Source: Candidatus Aminicenantota bacterium
GTDB taxonomy: Bacteria > Acidobacteriota > Aminicenantia > Aminicenantales > UBA8522
Assembly (NCBI GenBank): GCA_017886205.1
Contig: JAFNEO010000039.1
Location: forward strand, 1 to 64,000
Length of the DNA: 64,000 bases
Reading direction: 5' to 3'
Made by a program: the position numbers and the translations under genes. This document shows positions 41,541-50,336 of this stretch, in pieces. Within the stretch, counting starts at the first letter, position 1. Every line of letters starts with the position of its first letter. Under the pieces are notes generated by a model. It saw only the letters and a program-made list of their open reading frames with translations. It was not told the origin of the DNA and made no database searches.

Positions 41541-42266
41541 CTACTGTTTCTTGGCCAAGGAACGGACCTGGAGAAGTTCCTTGAGCACGCTCCCGGCTTG
41601 TGAGGCCGGCCGGAGCCGCGAGTCTAGGTCGCAGGTCCACTCGACCGGGAATTCCTCGAGCCGGAAGCCTCGCCGCAGGGCCTTGCGGATGATCTCGAGC
41701 TCGAAGAGAAAGCCGGGAGTGGCCAGGCCGGCGAACAGCTCCCTGGCCGTTTTCCCCTCATAAACCTTGAACCCGCACTGCGAATCTGTTATCCGGCGGG
41801 GAAGGCCGGCGATGATGACGGCGGCCTGATGGAACAAGCGGGAGATGAGCCGGCGCCGCAGGGGCCGGTCCCGCCTGATGACCGTCTCTTTGAGGCGGCG
41901 GGAGGCCAGGCCGATATCCAGCTCGCCGGCCGCGATCCTCTTGATGACGGGCAGAGCGTTGCCGTAGGGGATGCAGGTGCCGCTGTCGGCGTAGAGCACG
42001 ACCTCCCCCCGGCTTTCCATGATGCCTCGCCGGACGGCCGCGCCCTTTCCGGAGTTTCTGTCTAGGTGCAGGATGGCCTTCAGGATGGGAGGAGGGACAT
42101 TCGCCCGGCGGGCCTCCCCGGCGGTATCATCAGTGCTCCCGTCATCGACGACGATGACCTCGCCCCCAAAGCTGTTCTCGTTCAGGAAGGCAGAGGCGGC
42201 CTCGACGTCGCGCCCGATTTTTCCGGCTTCGTTGAAGGCTGGGATGACGATCGAGATATCCATCAT
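41541..42266 (-). CDS. Family 2 glycosyltransferase (dolichyl-phosphate sugar synthase-like)
   Basis: 241 aa. GT-A fold with ISIVIPAFNEAGKIGRDVEA, the VVDDGSTDDT nucleotide-sugar site, RNSGKGAAVRRGIM and ADSGTCIP in place of the common DADGT metal motif. RRITDSQCGFKVYEG is typical for the DPM1/ALG5 branch, which loads sugars on polyprenyl phosphate. It has no membrane part. It follows the GT39-type protein by 4 bases, and the two could form a donor-maker and donor-user pair for envelope glycans or protein glycosylation. The missing second aspartate in the metal motif is worth noting. Confidence 0.87.
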   Translation of the reverse strand: MMDISIVIPAFNEAGKIGRDVEAASAFLNENSFGGEVIVVDDGSTDDTAGEARRANVPPPILKAILHLDRNSGKGAAVRRGIMESRGEVVLYADSGTCIPYGNALPVIKRIAAGELDIGLASRRLKETVIRRDRPLRRRLISRLFHQAAVIIAGLPRRITDSQCGFKVYEGKTARELFAGLATPGFLFELEIIRKALRRGFRLEEFPVEWTCDLDSRLRPASQAGSVLKELLQVRSLAKKQ

Positions 42267-42270
42267 GGGC

Positions 42271-43839
42271 TCACTTTTCGGCGCGCGACTTCAGGTATTC
42301 TTCCCAGAGATCATTGCGGATATGAAGGACCAGGAAGACGTTGGGCCGCAATTCATAGTATTCCGATTGAAACGATGCCGTCAGTCCAGATTCCAGGCGG
42401 CCAGCCTGTTCAATGTCGGTGATGACGATGGCCGCTTCCTCGAGAGGACCGGCTGCGGCGGCGTCCGTCCAGTAGCCCACCCGGCTGAAGCGTCGCAGAT
42501 ACCAGGGCAGCGGCCAGGTTTCATAGGGACCGGCGATGACCTTGATCAAGATCTTTTCATGGTCCTGATGAAGCGCTGCCAGGTCTTCGACTCTCCGGAC
42601 GAGCTTGAGGAAGTCCGGGCTTGTCTGCGCATAGACATAGGGGTTGCGGGGATCAGCCGGATAGGCGAAGCTGGCGCGCCAAGCCTGCGCCCCGAGATGG
42701 AGAAATCCCGCCGCCAGCAGCAGGAAGATTAGGGCTCGGATCGGCCTGCTCCGGAACGCACCCAAAAGAGCAGCCGCTCCGCTCCCGGAGAGGATGATAA
42801 ACCCGACATAAAAAAGGAGGATGTTCCAGGGAGTTTTGTAAGGGATGAGAGAATACGCGGCCGTCGAGATCAGGGTGTAAAAAACCAAAAATCTTACAGT
42901 TGGGCGATCCGCTGTTGTGCTTGGACGGCCTCTGAACGCAGCGACCATTCCAACAGCGGCCAGGATCAGGATGAGGCCCTCGCTCCACAGCGGGCCGGAG
43001 CCTGGTTTCGAGAAGGCGAGCATCTGGAGGTAGTAATACCAGGGATGGACATGGAATCCGGCCTCGCCCGCCCTGACGAAATAGACCTTGAAGGAGAGGA
43101 TCGAATCGAACCAGCCCTTGGGATTTTGAAAAAATGAGGTAAAGAGGAGAAGCGAGACGGTGACTGCTGCGGCGAATCCGATCAGGGTGTTTATCCAGAA
43201 GTGCCTGCCTGCGCTTCTCGCACTCGAGATTCCGCCTTCTTTATTGCCTCTGAAGAGAGATGCCAACAGAAATGCGGCGGCGATCGAGCCGAAGGCGATG
43301 ACCGAAGTCTCTTTGGTGGCATACATCATCCCGGCAAAGAGGCCCGCCGCCACTGCCCAGGCCCACGACGGCCTCCGCTTATAGCGCCAGAGGGCGGCGA
43401 TGAAACCGACCAAAAAGAACAGGAGAAGCGTCTCCTGGATGTAGAAGCGGCTGAAATAGACCATGACCGGCGAGACGGCCAGGCCAAGGGCGCTCCACAG
43501 CACCGCCTCCTTTCCGATCAGGGGGACAAACAGTAGAAGGAGAAGGATGGCCCCGATCGCGAAACAGGCGGGCACCAGCCGGAGGGTCTTCTCGCTCAGC
43601 GCCGCCAGGGTATTTGCGCCCAAAGCGCGGGCGAAGGGAAGCGACAGGTAATACAGGCTCGGGCCGTGATGGTCGGCCTTGTCGTAGCGGTAGTCGCCGC
43701 TCTCCAGGAGGGCGCCGAACTTGAGAGCCTGGTTGGCCTCGTCATGGTGCATCGGCCGGAGGCCGAGTCCGGCCAGACGAAAGGCGGCTGCACCGAGGAC
43801 CATGAGCAGGAAAAGCCCGGCGAAGGCTTTCTTGTTCAT
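42271..43839 (-). CDS. GT39-like membrane glycosyltransferase (Agl23/TIGR03663-like)
   Basis: 522 aa with about 11-12 membrane helices. The first periplasmic loop has LGLRPMHHDEANQALKFG, with the acidic Asp-Glu residues of the GT-C fold. RYDKADHHGPSLYYLSLPF and GMMYATKETSVIAFG are characteristic of the TIGR03663 group, related to archaeal Agl23 and to ArnT-type enzymes. These use polyprenyl-phosphate sugars on the outer side of the membrane. Its start overlaps the stop of the discoidin-like gene (ATGA), and it precedes a GT2 gene. Confidence 0.86.
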   Translation of the reverse strand: MNKKAFAGLFLLMVLGAAAFRLAGLGLRPMHHDEANQALKFGALLESGDYRYDKADHHGPSLYYLSLPFARALGANTLAALSEKTLRLVPACFAIGAILLLLLFVPLIGKEAVLWSALGLAVSPVMVYFSRFYIQETLLLFFLVGFIAALWRYKRRPSWAWAVAAGLFAGMMYATKETSVIAFGSIAAAFLLASLFRGNKEGGISSARSAGRHFWINTLIGFAAAVTVSLLLFTSFFQNPKGWFDSILSFKVYFVRAGEAGFHVHPWYYYLQMLAFSKPGSGPLWSEGLILILAAVGMVAAFRGRPSTTADRPTVRFLVFYTLISTAAYSLIPYKTPWNILLFYVGFIILSGSGAAALLGAFRSRPIRALIFLLLAAGFLHLGAQAWRASFAYPADPRNPYVYAQTSPDFLKLVRRVEDLAALHQDHEKILIKVIAGPYETWPLPWYLRRFSRVGYWTDAAAAGPLEEAAIVITDIEQAGRLESGLTASFQSEYYELRPNVFLVLHIRNDLWEEYLKSRAEK

Positions 43840-44519
43840 TGGGCGGGCGTTGCGTAGACCTCCACCTCGACGTAGTGGTTCATGTCGTTCGATGTGTTGC
43901 CGTTCGACCAGAGACGCAGGTATCTTGCCTTGGCCCCCCGCGGGTCAAAGAGCTTGCCCTCGAAAGTTTCGATGTACTCCTTGTCTTTCCCGATGCCCAG
44001 GCCTGAGGAGTTGTCGTGGTCGTTGTTGAAGATGGTGGTGACGCCGCTGATGAAGTCCTTGTCATCAGAAACCTGGACGACGACGTCCCGATAAACACGG
44101 GCCTGGCTGTGGTAATGCCAGATCACGATGGCCTGAAGAGGCTGAGACGCCTTGAGGTCGATCTGGACGTACTGCTTTCCTGGGCCGAACTCGACGAAAT
44201 AGCCGTCCTCACCCGACTTCTCGCCGTCCGTGACACAGCCCACTTCGCCGATAACCGGCTGCATGTCGCTGGCTATGACCGGCTTGTTTAAGGAGACGAG
44301 CTTCGTCCCCGCCGGGACGAAGAAGGCACCCCGTGGCTTGCCGGTGATTTTTTCCAGGTTCGGGCTGTTGATGTTCCGCGGCGTGCCGATGAACATCGGC
44401 TTGGGCAGCTGGAGCTTGAGCTCCTCTTTGCCCTGGTCCTGGGCTGGCAAGGCATGGGAGGAAGCAACTGTGCCGGCGAAAACGGATAACGCTGCAACAC
44501 ATATAATCGTTCTTTTCAT
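43836..44519 (-). CDS. Exported discoidin-like (F5/8 type C fold) protein
   Basis: 227 aa with a signal peptide (IICVAALSVFAGTVASSHA). The body reads like a carbohydrate-binding beta-sandwich: QYVQIDLKASQPLQAIVIWH, VYRDVVVQVSDDKDFISGVT, and AKARYLRLWSNGNTSNDMNH then YVEVEVYA, typical of discoidin domains. Such a domain would bind sugars or glycosylated proteins outside the cell. It overlaps the GT39-like gene by 4 bases, so synthesis of a glycan and a binding protein for it may be coupled. Confidence 0.7.
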   Translation of the reverse strand: MKRTIICVAALSVFAGTVASSHALPAQDQGKEELKLQLPKPMFIGTPRNINSPNLEKITGKPRGAFFVPAGTKLVSLNKPVIASDMQPVIGEVGCVTDGEKSGEDGYFVEFGPGKQYVQIDLKASQPLQAIVIWHYHSQARVYRDVVVQVSDDKDFISGVTTIFNNDHDNSSGLGIGKDKEYIETFEGKLFDPRGAKARYLRLWSNGNTSNDMNHYVEVEVYATPAQ

Positions 44520-44648
44520 CTAAGAACTCCTCTGCCGCTATTTTATACTATTATCGTTTCCACACAAAACACGGCATGGAGATTGGTTTGATCAAGAAAC
44601 CTGGGTGATGACTCTAGGCGACACGCACCGCGAAACTTGGGTGACACG

Positions 44649-44704
44649 AAATTTAGGTGACATGTTCCGAATTCTCTTGAATTCGGTACGTGTCACCTAA
44701 ATTT
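44649..44704. repeat. REP-like palindrome with aaatttaggtgaca arms
   Basis: Arms of 25 bases, 44649-44673 and 44680-44704, pair with two mismatches around the 6-base loop ctcttg. It lies between the end of apbE and the start of the discoidin-like gene. In apbE direction a T/A-rich flank is present, so it could also end that transcript. A further related half element, ggtgacacg, precedes it at 44639. Confidence 0.7.
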
Positions 44705-44715
44705 TTCTTTAGGTT

Positions 44716-45606
44716 TCATCCGAGTATTTCCCGGTTGAAAATAAGGCCTTTCTTTTTGGGCGTGATGAGAAGAGCCCAGACATCGGAATGCTTCTCGCAG
44801 TATCGCCGCGCCTCCTTTGGGCTCATGGCCATGAAGGCCGTGGACAGGGCGTCGGACTCAGCCGCGGAAGGGTGGGACACCCAGGCGGCGAGATGACCTT
44901 CTGCCGGCCGGCCTGTCCTGGGGTCGCGGATATGTCGCCCCTTGACTTCGGTCCCGGAGCCGCTGAGAGCACGTCCTTGGAGCAGCACCCGCTTGGGGAC
45001 ATCCGGCAATTCCCAAGTCCCGCCCACGCCGACGGGCCAGCCGTTCTCCCCTTGACTCAGGCCGGCGGCATCACCCGCCGCCAAGGCTGAGCTCGTGCCT
45101 CCGTGGATGAGGAAGCGCTCGACGCTCCAATCCGCGAGGATGGAGGCGGCCCTGTCCAGCGCAAAGCCCTTGCCGATGGCTCCGAGGTCGAGGTCGAGGC
45201 CGGCCGCTAAACGCCCCAGGAAACTCTGCCTGAGCCGGACCCGGAATCCCGAATCGGCGGCGGCCAGCTCAAACTCCGGACGTTCCGAGGACCCTCTCGC
45301 CCTTCGGAAATTGATGTCGAAGGCGCCGCCTGTCTCCCGCTGGAGACGCTCGGCGATTCTGAGGCAGTCGAAAGCATCCAGGCTGATCCTCAGCGTCTCA
45401 TCGGCCCGAAGCCGGTTGATCTGCCCGATCTCGCTCGTGGCATTGAACCGGCTGAAAAGGGCTTCTAGGCGGTCGACCTCTCGGAAGACGGCTTGAGAAG
45501 CTTGCTGGGCATATCCGACTTCCTGGCCGGCGATCAAGACCTCGAAGATCGTCCCCATGGCCTCGTGTGCGAACCGGTGAACGGGCTCGGGCGCAAGCTC
45601 TCTCAT
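44716..45606 (-). CDS. apbE: FAD:protein FMN transferase ApbE
   Basis: 296 aa from the ATG at 45606, which overlaps the stop of the cytochrome-b-like gene (ATGA). The open frame reaches much further upstream but there reads the neighbour out of frame. ApbE landmarks: HEAMGTIFEVLIAG, DLDLGAIGKGFALDRAASIL, FLIHGGTSSALAAG, GRHIRDPRTGRP and SAAESDALSTAFMAM, which give the Mg/FAD site. It attaches FMN covalently to threonine or serine of partner proteins. No signal peptide is seen and no flavinylation motif is evident in the two cytochromes beside it, so the target is elsewhere or unusual. Confidence 0.9.
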   Translation of the reverse strand: MRELAPEPVHRFAHEAMGTIFEVLIAGQEVGYAQQASQAVFREVDRLEALFSRFNATSEIGQINRLRADETLRISLDAFDCLRIAERLQRETGGAFDINFRRARGSSERPEFELAAADSGFRVRLRQSFLGRLAAGLDLDLGAIGKGFALDRAASILADWSVERFLIHGGTSSALAAGDAAGLSQGENGWPVGVGGTWELPDVPKRVLLQGRALSGSGTEVKGRHIRDPRTGRPAEGHLAAWVSHPSAAESDALSTAFMAMSPKEARRYCEKHSDVWALLITPKKKGLIFNREILG

Positions 45607-46283
45607 GCCTCTTTGCGGGGGAGGATCGAGTCGAAGAAGGCCATCGCCGAAAGGGCGGTGGCCAGGGCGCTCCAGCGGTGCGTTGCGACGAGCCCGAGCT
45701 GGGTCCGGAATGAGAAATAAGGAAGCATGGAGAACAAGGCCGTCGAAACAAGGGCCAGGCCCGAGATAACAAAGATCCAATAGAGAAGCGACTGCCGGAG
45801 CGGACGGGAGAACAGGCCGAGAAGATACCCCAGCGGCCGTCCGCCCGAGGTGAAGACCTCGATTATAGAGCTGTATTCCTTCGCCCGGAAGATGACATCC
45901 GCGGCCAGGCTGATGGCAAAGACACCGCCGGCGACGACGTGGAGAAGGAGAGGGATTCCGAACAGTCCGCGGGGGCTGAAAATGGCGAAGGCGAACCCGC
46001 TGACGGCGAGGTAGATGAGGCTCGTGGACAATCCGACAAAGATCCATTTCAGCAGGGGCGGCGGATAGACGGTGCAGCAATAGGCATAAGTGGCGCGCAG
46101 CCACTTCCATCCCGCCGGCTGGAATAGGGCGGCGAGGCCACGGCTGAGCCAGCGAAAATAGGCTGCCCGGGAGAGGCTTCCGGTCTGAGCGCCCGCTGAA
46201 ACGGTATCGTGTCTAAACCGGAGATAGGTCAGCCGGCCGGCCAGCCCCAGGAGGGAAACGACAGAGATGATGCGGAAGAACAT
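45603..46283 (-). CDS. Small cytochrome-b-like membrane protein
   Basis: 226 aa with about five hydrophobic helices. Histidines placed inside helices (IPLLLHVVAGGVFAISLA and LVATHRWSALATALSAM) could bind haem b, as in the b561/NarI/PceB-type subunits. The start at 46283 has AGGAA upstream and gives a membrane helix at once. It lies between the seven-haem cytochrome and apbE with a 5-base gap and a 4-base overlap. It is probably the membrane quinone-side subunit of that redox complex. Confidence 0.7.
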   Translation of the reverse strand: MFFRIISVVSLLGLAGRLTYLRFRHDTVSAGAQTGSLSRAAYFRWLSRGLAALFQPAGWKWLRATYAYCCTVYPPPLLKWIFVGLSTSLIYLAVSGFAFAIFSPRGLFGIPLLLHVVAGGVFAISLAADVIFRAKEYSSIIEVFTSGGRPLGYLLGLFSRPLRQSLLYWIFVISGLALVSTALFSMLPYFSFRTQLGLVATHRWSALATALSAMAFFDSILPRKEA

Positions 46284-46288
46284 GGCGG

Positions 46289-48718
46289 CTAGTTCCTTTT
46301 TTCGATGAGCCCGGAGAGGCGCCCCAGGACGAGAAGGAAGACGAGAACCAGGATGGACCCGACGACGAGGATGGAGAAAAAGAGAACCCATTTGAAGAGC
46401 GGCCGCATTACGAAAGAGAGGCCGAAGAGCGCCTGGTAGGGCCGGTCGAGGCGCATGAAGGCATTGGCCGAGATGGTCTTGACCCGGTCCGTCTTGAGCG
46501 GGCCGGTCCCTTTGGCCTTGCGGAAGAGGAAGGGCGAACCGAACCGATGGCAGTCTGTGCAGCCGTTGACGCCCAGAGACTGGCGGGCCGGCCTGACCTC
46601 ATGGCCGAGGGGCCAGGTGACCGGTCCGGCGGCGGCGTCGTCAACCACCTCAAGCCGGCCGTCCCTGTCCAGCCGGAACAGCTTGCCGCCCGAGATATAG
46701 ACACACCTTCGCTTCACCTGTCCTTCTTCCTGGGAAGGGCTTTGGGAAAGTGCCTCGAGAATCCCCTTCACCTGCTCTTCGGTTAGAGTTTGCTCCGAGC
46801 CGGTGAGAGCGGCGATAGTCCGAAGTTCGAAATCAGGCACCAGCGGCTCGATTTTTCCCTCAACAAGCCAGGCCAATTCAGGGGAGGCGGGCGGCGGCAC
46901 CGGGCTCTCGGCTTTTTCCAAGTATGTTTCCGTGACTTGAAACAGCGCTTTCTGGTAGAGAAGGACCGGTTTCCCCAGTGCGCCCTTGGCGCCGGCCAGT
47001 GATTCGAGGATCTCCTGGACCCGCGTCTGGACGTCGGGGTCGATCACTTCCGCCTCCGGGTCGAATTCCGGGATGAGCGGGAGGATGTCCTGCCCCTGCT
47101 TGACCGCCCACACGGGGACTGCGGACGTCATCTTTCCCGCATACGGAGAGGAGTCGAGCCCGCCGTCGATATTGACCTCATAGATTTGGCCTCCCTGGAT
47201 GAGCACGGCGACCCGGCCGGCCTCAAGATCCAGAGAGAAGGCCGTCAGGATGTTGACCACCCCTTGATCTGGCTTCAGAAGATCGCCGGCTGCGGCGGCA
47301 ACAACCTGGGGTTGGAGGGGTACGACCTCTTTGCCCCTTTGCTCGGCCCAGAAGGCCGGCCATAGCAAACGGTTGGGGGCGAGCTTGCCGTTCCGTTCCC
47401 GGACATAAACAGGCTCAATGACGGCAGGAAGGTCGGTCGACCAGCGGGCAACGCCATAGATCCCAAGCCGGTTGGCCCGGGAAGTGCGGACTCGGGTCAG
47501 CTCCTTTCCCGGCCAGGGGCCTGAATGGCAGACCGTGCAGGAGAGGCGTTTGAAGTGGACGGCCGGGAATCCCTTGTGCTTCGGGTAAGGAGCGCCCATC
47601 CGGCCGGCCAGGGCTTTTTCCCCTTTGGCCTTCTCATCCCCGAGATGACAGCCCGCGCAAGTGTAATCCTCACCCGCCAAGCCGGGATAGTCCTGGGCCT
47701 CGCCTTCGTAGCCCCGGACCATGGCATGGCTGAGGTCGTTGCGGTGGCAGCTGGCGCATTTCAACCCGGCTGCCGTATGGACGTCCTCATCGAAGGAATA
47801 CTTGGCCAGACCGACCGGCGTTACCGAATGACAGGCCAGGCAGCGGCTGTCAGCCGGCTTGTGGCTGAGGTCAAAGAGGACGCGGTGCCGGCTGTCGAAG
47901 AGGTTCCGGTCGTAACGGACAAAAGGAGGCACGGCCCACTCCGTGTCGTCGGGGTCGGGCCCGTCATAGATATCCCAGGTGCCCCTGACCCGCGAGGCCA
48001 TGCCGCCGACCTCGCCGAGGCCGGAGGCAGCTGTCGCCGCCCAGCCGAAGTTTTCCCTCAGCACTTGCTTGGCCCATTCGGAGGGATCCTGCGTGCTCAT
48101 AGCATTGTGGCAGCCCAGGCAGTTGATCTCGATTCTGCCGGCGACTTCCCAGCGGGAGCCCGGGGTGACGGCGGATTCGGCGGGTTCGGAGATCCCGCTC
48201 CCGGCCAGATGCCGGCCGAATAGAAGCGTGAAGTCCCAGGCCGAGAGGCCAATTTCCGCGGGGTTCCAGGAGCCTTTGGATTTGTGGTGGGACAGGGGAA
48301 GAAGTGTCCCCGTCAGTTCGTCCACCCAGACCCAGGGCTCGCCGGCGCGGCCAGCGTTGGGGGAGAGAGCTGCGTTGAAATGCAGCCCCTTCTGGATAGT
48401 CTCGTAAATGTGACAGGGCGCACAGGTGTATCGGGAGGAAAAGGGGAGGGGGTTCGTTTCGGTTGGGATAATCGGCTGATCGAGCTCGTCCTTGAGGGGG
48501 ATGAGATGGACGGGCGTCGTCCTATTCCCGTCCCACTTCTGCTGTTGTTGCTGCTGTGCCGCCGCAATTGAGGTTGTCAATAATATGACCGCTATTATCC
48601 CCTTCGTCAGAAAATGCAGCGAGAACGGGTGACCAGGCGCAGGTTGCTGTCTGTTTGGCTGATTTCGGCCAAGGCGAAGGGTGTGGGTGAGGAAGTCCGT
48701 GGACGACTGAGCGGGCAT
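46289..48718 (-). CDS. Multihaem cytochrome c (seven CxxCH), membrane-anchored
   Basis: Seven haem motifs can be counted: CAPCH, CLGCH, CLACH, CASCH, CAGCH, CTVCH and, far towards the end, CTDCH. The last 40 residues hold a membrane helix (VLFFSILVVGSILVLVFLLV) and a short basic tail. A signal-like core (GIIAVILLTTSIAAAQ) comes about 45 residues after the start given here. No normal start codon stands just before that core; the nearest in-frame ATG (48718) is inside repeat copy C, so the start is uncertain. The protein carries electrons in the periplasm and probably works with the cytochrome-b-like protein encoded next. Confidence 0.85.
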   Translation of the reverse strand: MPAQSSTDFLTHTLRLGRNQPNRQQPAPGHPFSLHFLTKGIIAVILLTTSIAAAQQQQQQKWDGNRTTPVHLIPLKDELDQPIIPTETNPLPFSSRYTCAPCHIYETIQKGLHFNAALSPNAGRAGEPWVWVDELTGTLLPLSHHKSKGSWNPAEIGLSAWDFTLLFGRHLAGSGISEPAESAVTPGSRWEVAGRIEINCLGCHNAMSTQDPSEWAKQVLRENFGWAATAASGLGEVGGMASRVRGTWDIYDGPDPDDTEWAVPPFVRYDRNLFDSRHRVLFDLSHKPADSRCLACHSVTPVGLAKYSFDEDVHTAAGLKCASCHRNDLSHAMVRGYEGEAQDYPGLAGEDYTCAGCHLGDEKAKGEKALAGRMGAPYPKHKGFPAVHFKRLSCTVCHSGPWPGKELTRVRTSRANRLGIYGVARWSTDLPAVIEPVYVRERNGKLAPNRLLWPAFWAEQRGKEVVPLQPQVVAAAAGDLLKPDQGVVNILTAFSLDLEAGRVAVLIQGGQIYEVNIDGGLDSSPYAGKMTSAVPVWAVKQGQDILPLIPEFDPEAEVIDPDVQTRVQEILESLAGAKGALGKPVLLYQKALFQVTETYLEKAESPVPPPASPELAWLVEGKIEPLVPDFELRTIAALTGSEQTLTEEQVKGILEALSQSPSQEEGQVKRRCVYISGGKLFRLDRDGRLEVVDDAAAGPVTWPLGHEVRPARQSLGVNGCTDCHRFGSPFLFRKAKGTGPLKTDRVKTISANAFMRLDRPYQALFGLSFVMRPLFKWVLFFSILVVGSILVLVFLLVLGRLSGLIEKRN

Positions 48719-48817
48719 GGTTTCTCGACTGAAAAGAGAGAAGAGCGAAGGAGGATGCGGAGCGAGTTCCCTCGCTGGGGGAACGAGCGGGCTGACGAAT
48801 CCCATACCCGAGCCTTG
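48668..48817 (-). repeat. Dispersed GC-rich intergenic repeat, copy C
   Basis: Inverse orientation. It has both shared blocks: gattcgtcagcccgctcgtt near 48779-48798 and gtcgagaaaccatgcccgct near 48711-48730. The 150-base element overlaps the 5' part of the cytochrome c frame and provides its in-frame ATG. It is the shortest and cleanest copy. About 50 bases separate it from the next gene's stop. Confidence 0.7.
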
Positions 48818-48867
48818 GTGACGAAGCGACGTGACAGGACCCGTTCGAGGCTGTCGTTTTCGTATTT

Positions 48868-50268
48868 TCATGCTTTAAATTGCTCGGGGCGGAATACACT
48901 CAAGCCGCGGGTCCTGACCACATCGTTGACGCGGAGCACCGCCACCGCGCTCTCGAAGGCGAGCTCGGCAGGGCAGCTCAGCGGCGTGCCCTGCCGGACG
49001 GCGTTGAAGAAGTTCTCCAGGTGGGGCTGATGTGGAGGCTTGGCCAGCTCGACCGGAAGCGGCCAGCGTCCCGCCTCGGCCGTAACCCGCACGTCGAGGA
49101 CGATGTTCCGGGTGTCGACTTTTTGGATGGGTTGGGTCTCGGTGAGAAGCAGGCCGTCCTTGACCAGCGAGTCCCACTCCGGCGCATGGGCCTCGCGCAT
49201 GGCCCAGTTGCCTCGCTGCGGAACTTCGGAGATGACCAGCGAACCGTTGTCGCCCATGAAGGTCTCGTAGAAGCCGCCGTGCTTGGTCGTGGTCTGGACC
49301 TGGTAGAGGGCCCGCGCTTTTCCCTCCGGTGTTTCGAACTCATAGATGGCCATGACATTGTCGTACCACTCGCGTCCCGTGTAATAGTCCACGCCGCCGC
49401 TGGCCACGACCGTGTTCGGGTTAACCCCGAAAACCCAGCTGAAGAGATCGATCTGGTGGGAGCCAAGGTCGACCATCGGGCCGCCGCCGAACTTGCGGAA
49501 CCAGCGCCAGTTGCGGAGCTCGAGCATGGAGCCGTAGCCGTATCTATCCAGGGTCTCCTGAGAAATGGTGTATTTTTTCGGCCAGCCGACCATATCGCTC
49601 TTGGAGCGGTTCCATTGGGCGTAGGCTAGGGAAACACGGCCCAGAATCTTCTTATCCCTGACCAGGCGGTCGATACCGTGGATGTAGCGCGGGTTGCTGC
49701 GGCGCTGGTGTCCGATCTGAAGAAGCTTCCCGGTCCGCCGCGCGGCCAGCACCATGCTCCGGGCTTTCTCGAGGGAGTTCGACATCTCCTTCTCGCAGTA
49801 GACGTGGAGGCCGGCCTGGAGGCCGGCGTTGGTGTGTTCGGCGTGCACCCAGTCGGGAGTGGCGACGATGGCTGCGTCAAGGCCCTTTTCCTTGGCCAGG
49901 AGTTCTCTGTAGTCCTCATAGACCGTTGTCGGCTGCCCGTATTTGTTGAGATAGCCGCTGGCGTACTGGCGGCTGTACTCCCAGATGTCGCAGACGGCGA
50001 CGATGCGGATACCTGGGATACGCAGGCAGGACTCCATAAGCACCCGGCCCTGCTCTCCGCAGCCGATCAGGGCAATGCGGAGGTCATCGGGCTGGGGAGC
50101 AGGCAGGCGGTCCTTGGGCGGGGGAGCCGATAGGGGCTGCTCCTGCTGCTGTTCCTGGGCAAGGCCGCGGCCGGCGAGGGCGGCGCCGAGGCCGACGGCG
50201 GTCGTCGATTTGATGAAGTCGCGGCGGGATAGAGCGCGATTCTTGTTTCGGGTAATTTTCTCACGCAT
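48868..50268 (-). CDS. Gfo/Idh/MocA oxidoreductase with Tat-type signal
   Basis: 466 aa. The leader ALSRRDFIKSTTAVGLGAAL is a twin-arginine signal. The Rossmann site is LRIALIGCGEQGRVLMES, followed by CEKEMSNSLEKARSM (EKE instead of EKP) and GGGPMVDLGSHQIDLFSWVF with the active-site Asp-x-x-x-His. After the signal follows a Gln-rich and Pro-rich linker. It acts outside the cytoplasm on a sugar or glycoside, bound cofactor included. It is the third gene of a same-strand group with a sugar epimerase-like barrel and another family member. Confidence 0.87.
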   Translation of the reverse strand: MREKITRNKNRALSRRDFIKSTTAVGLGAALAGRGLAQEQQQEQPLSAPPPKDRLPAPQPDDLRIALIGCGEQGRVLMESCLRIPGIRIVAVCDIWEYSRQYASGYLNKYGQPTTVYEDYRELLAKEKGLDAAIVATPDWVHAEHTNAGLQAGLHVYCEKEMSNSLEKARSMVLAARRTGKLLQIGHQRRSNPRYIHGIDRLVRDKKILGRVSLAYAQWNRSKSDMVGWPKKYTISQETLDRYGYGSMLELRNWRWFRKFGGGPMVDLGSHQIDLFSWVFGVNPNTVVASGGVDYYTGREWYDNVMAIYEFETPEGKARALYQVQTTTKHGGFYETFMGDNGSLVISEVPQRGNWAMREAHAPEWDSLVKDGLLLTETQPIQKVDTRNIVLDVRVTAEAGRWPLPVELAKPPHQPHLENFFNAVRQGTPLSCPAELAFESAVAVLRVNDVVRTRGLSVFRPEQFKA

Positions 50269-50336
50269 GCTTACCGAACTCCCTAAGGCGAACTAATATG
50301 AACGCAATAATTTTCATTACATCACCCCCACCCTTT

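Noticed and set aside
45607-46110. 168-codon upstream extension of apbE
   Set aside because: This part reads the cytochrome-b-like gene out of frame; the ATGA overlap at 45603-45606 gives a natural start.
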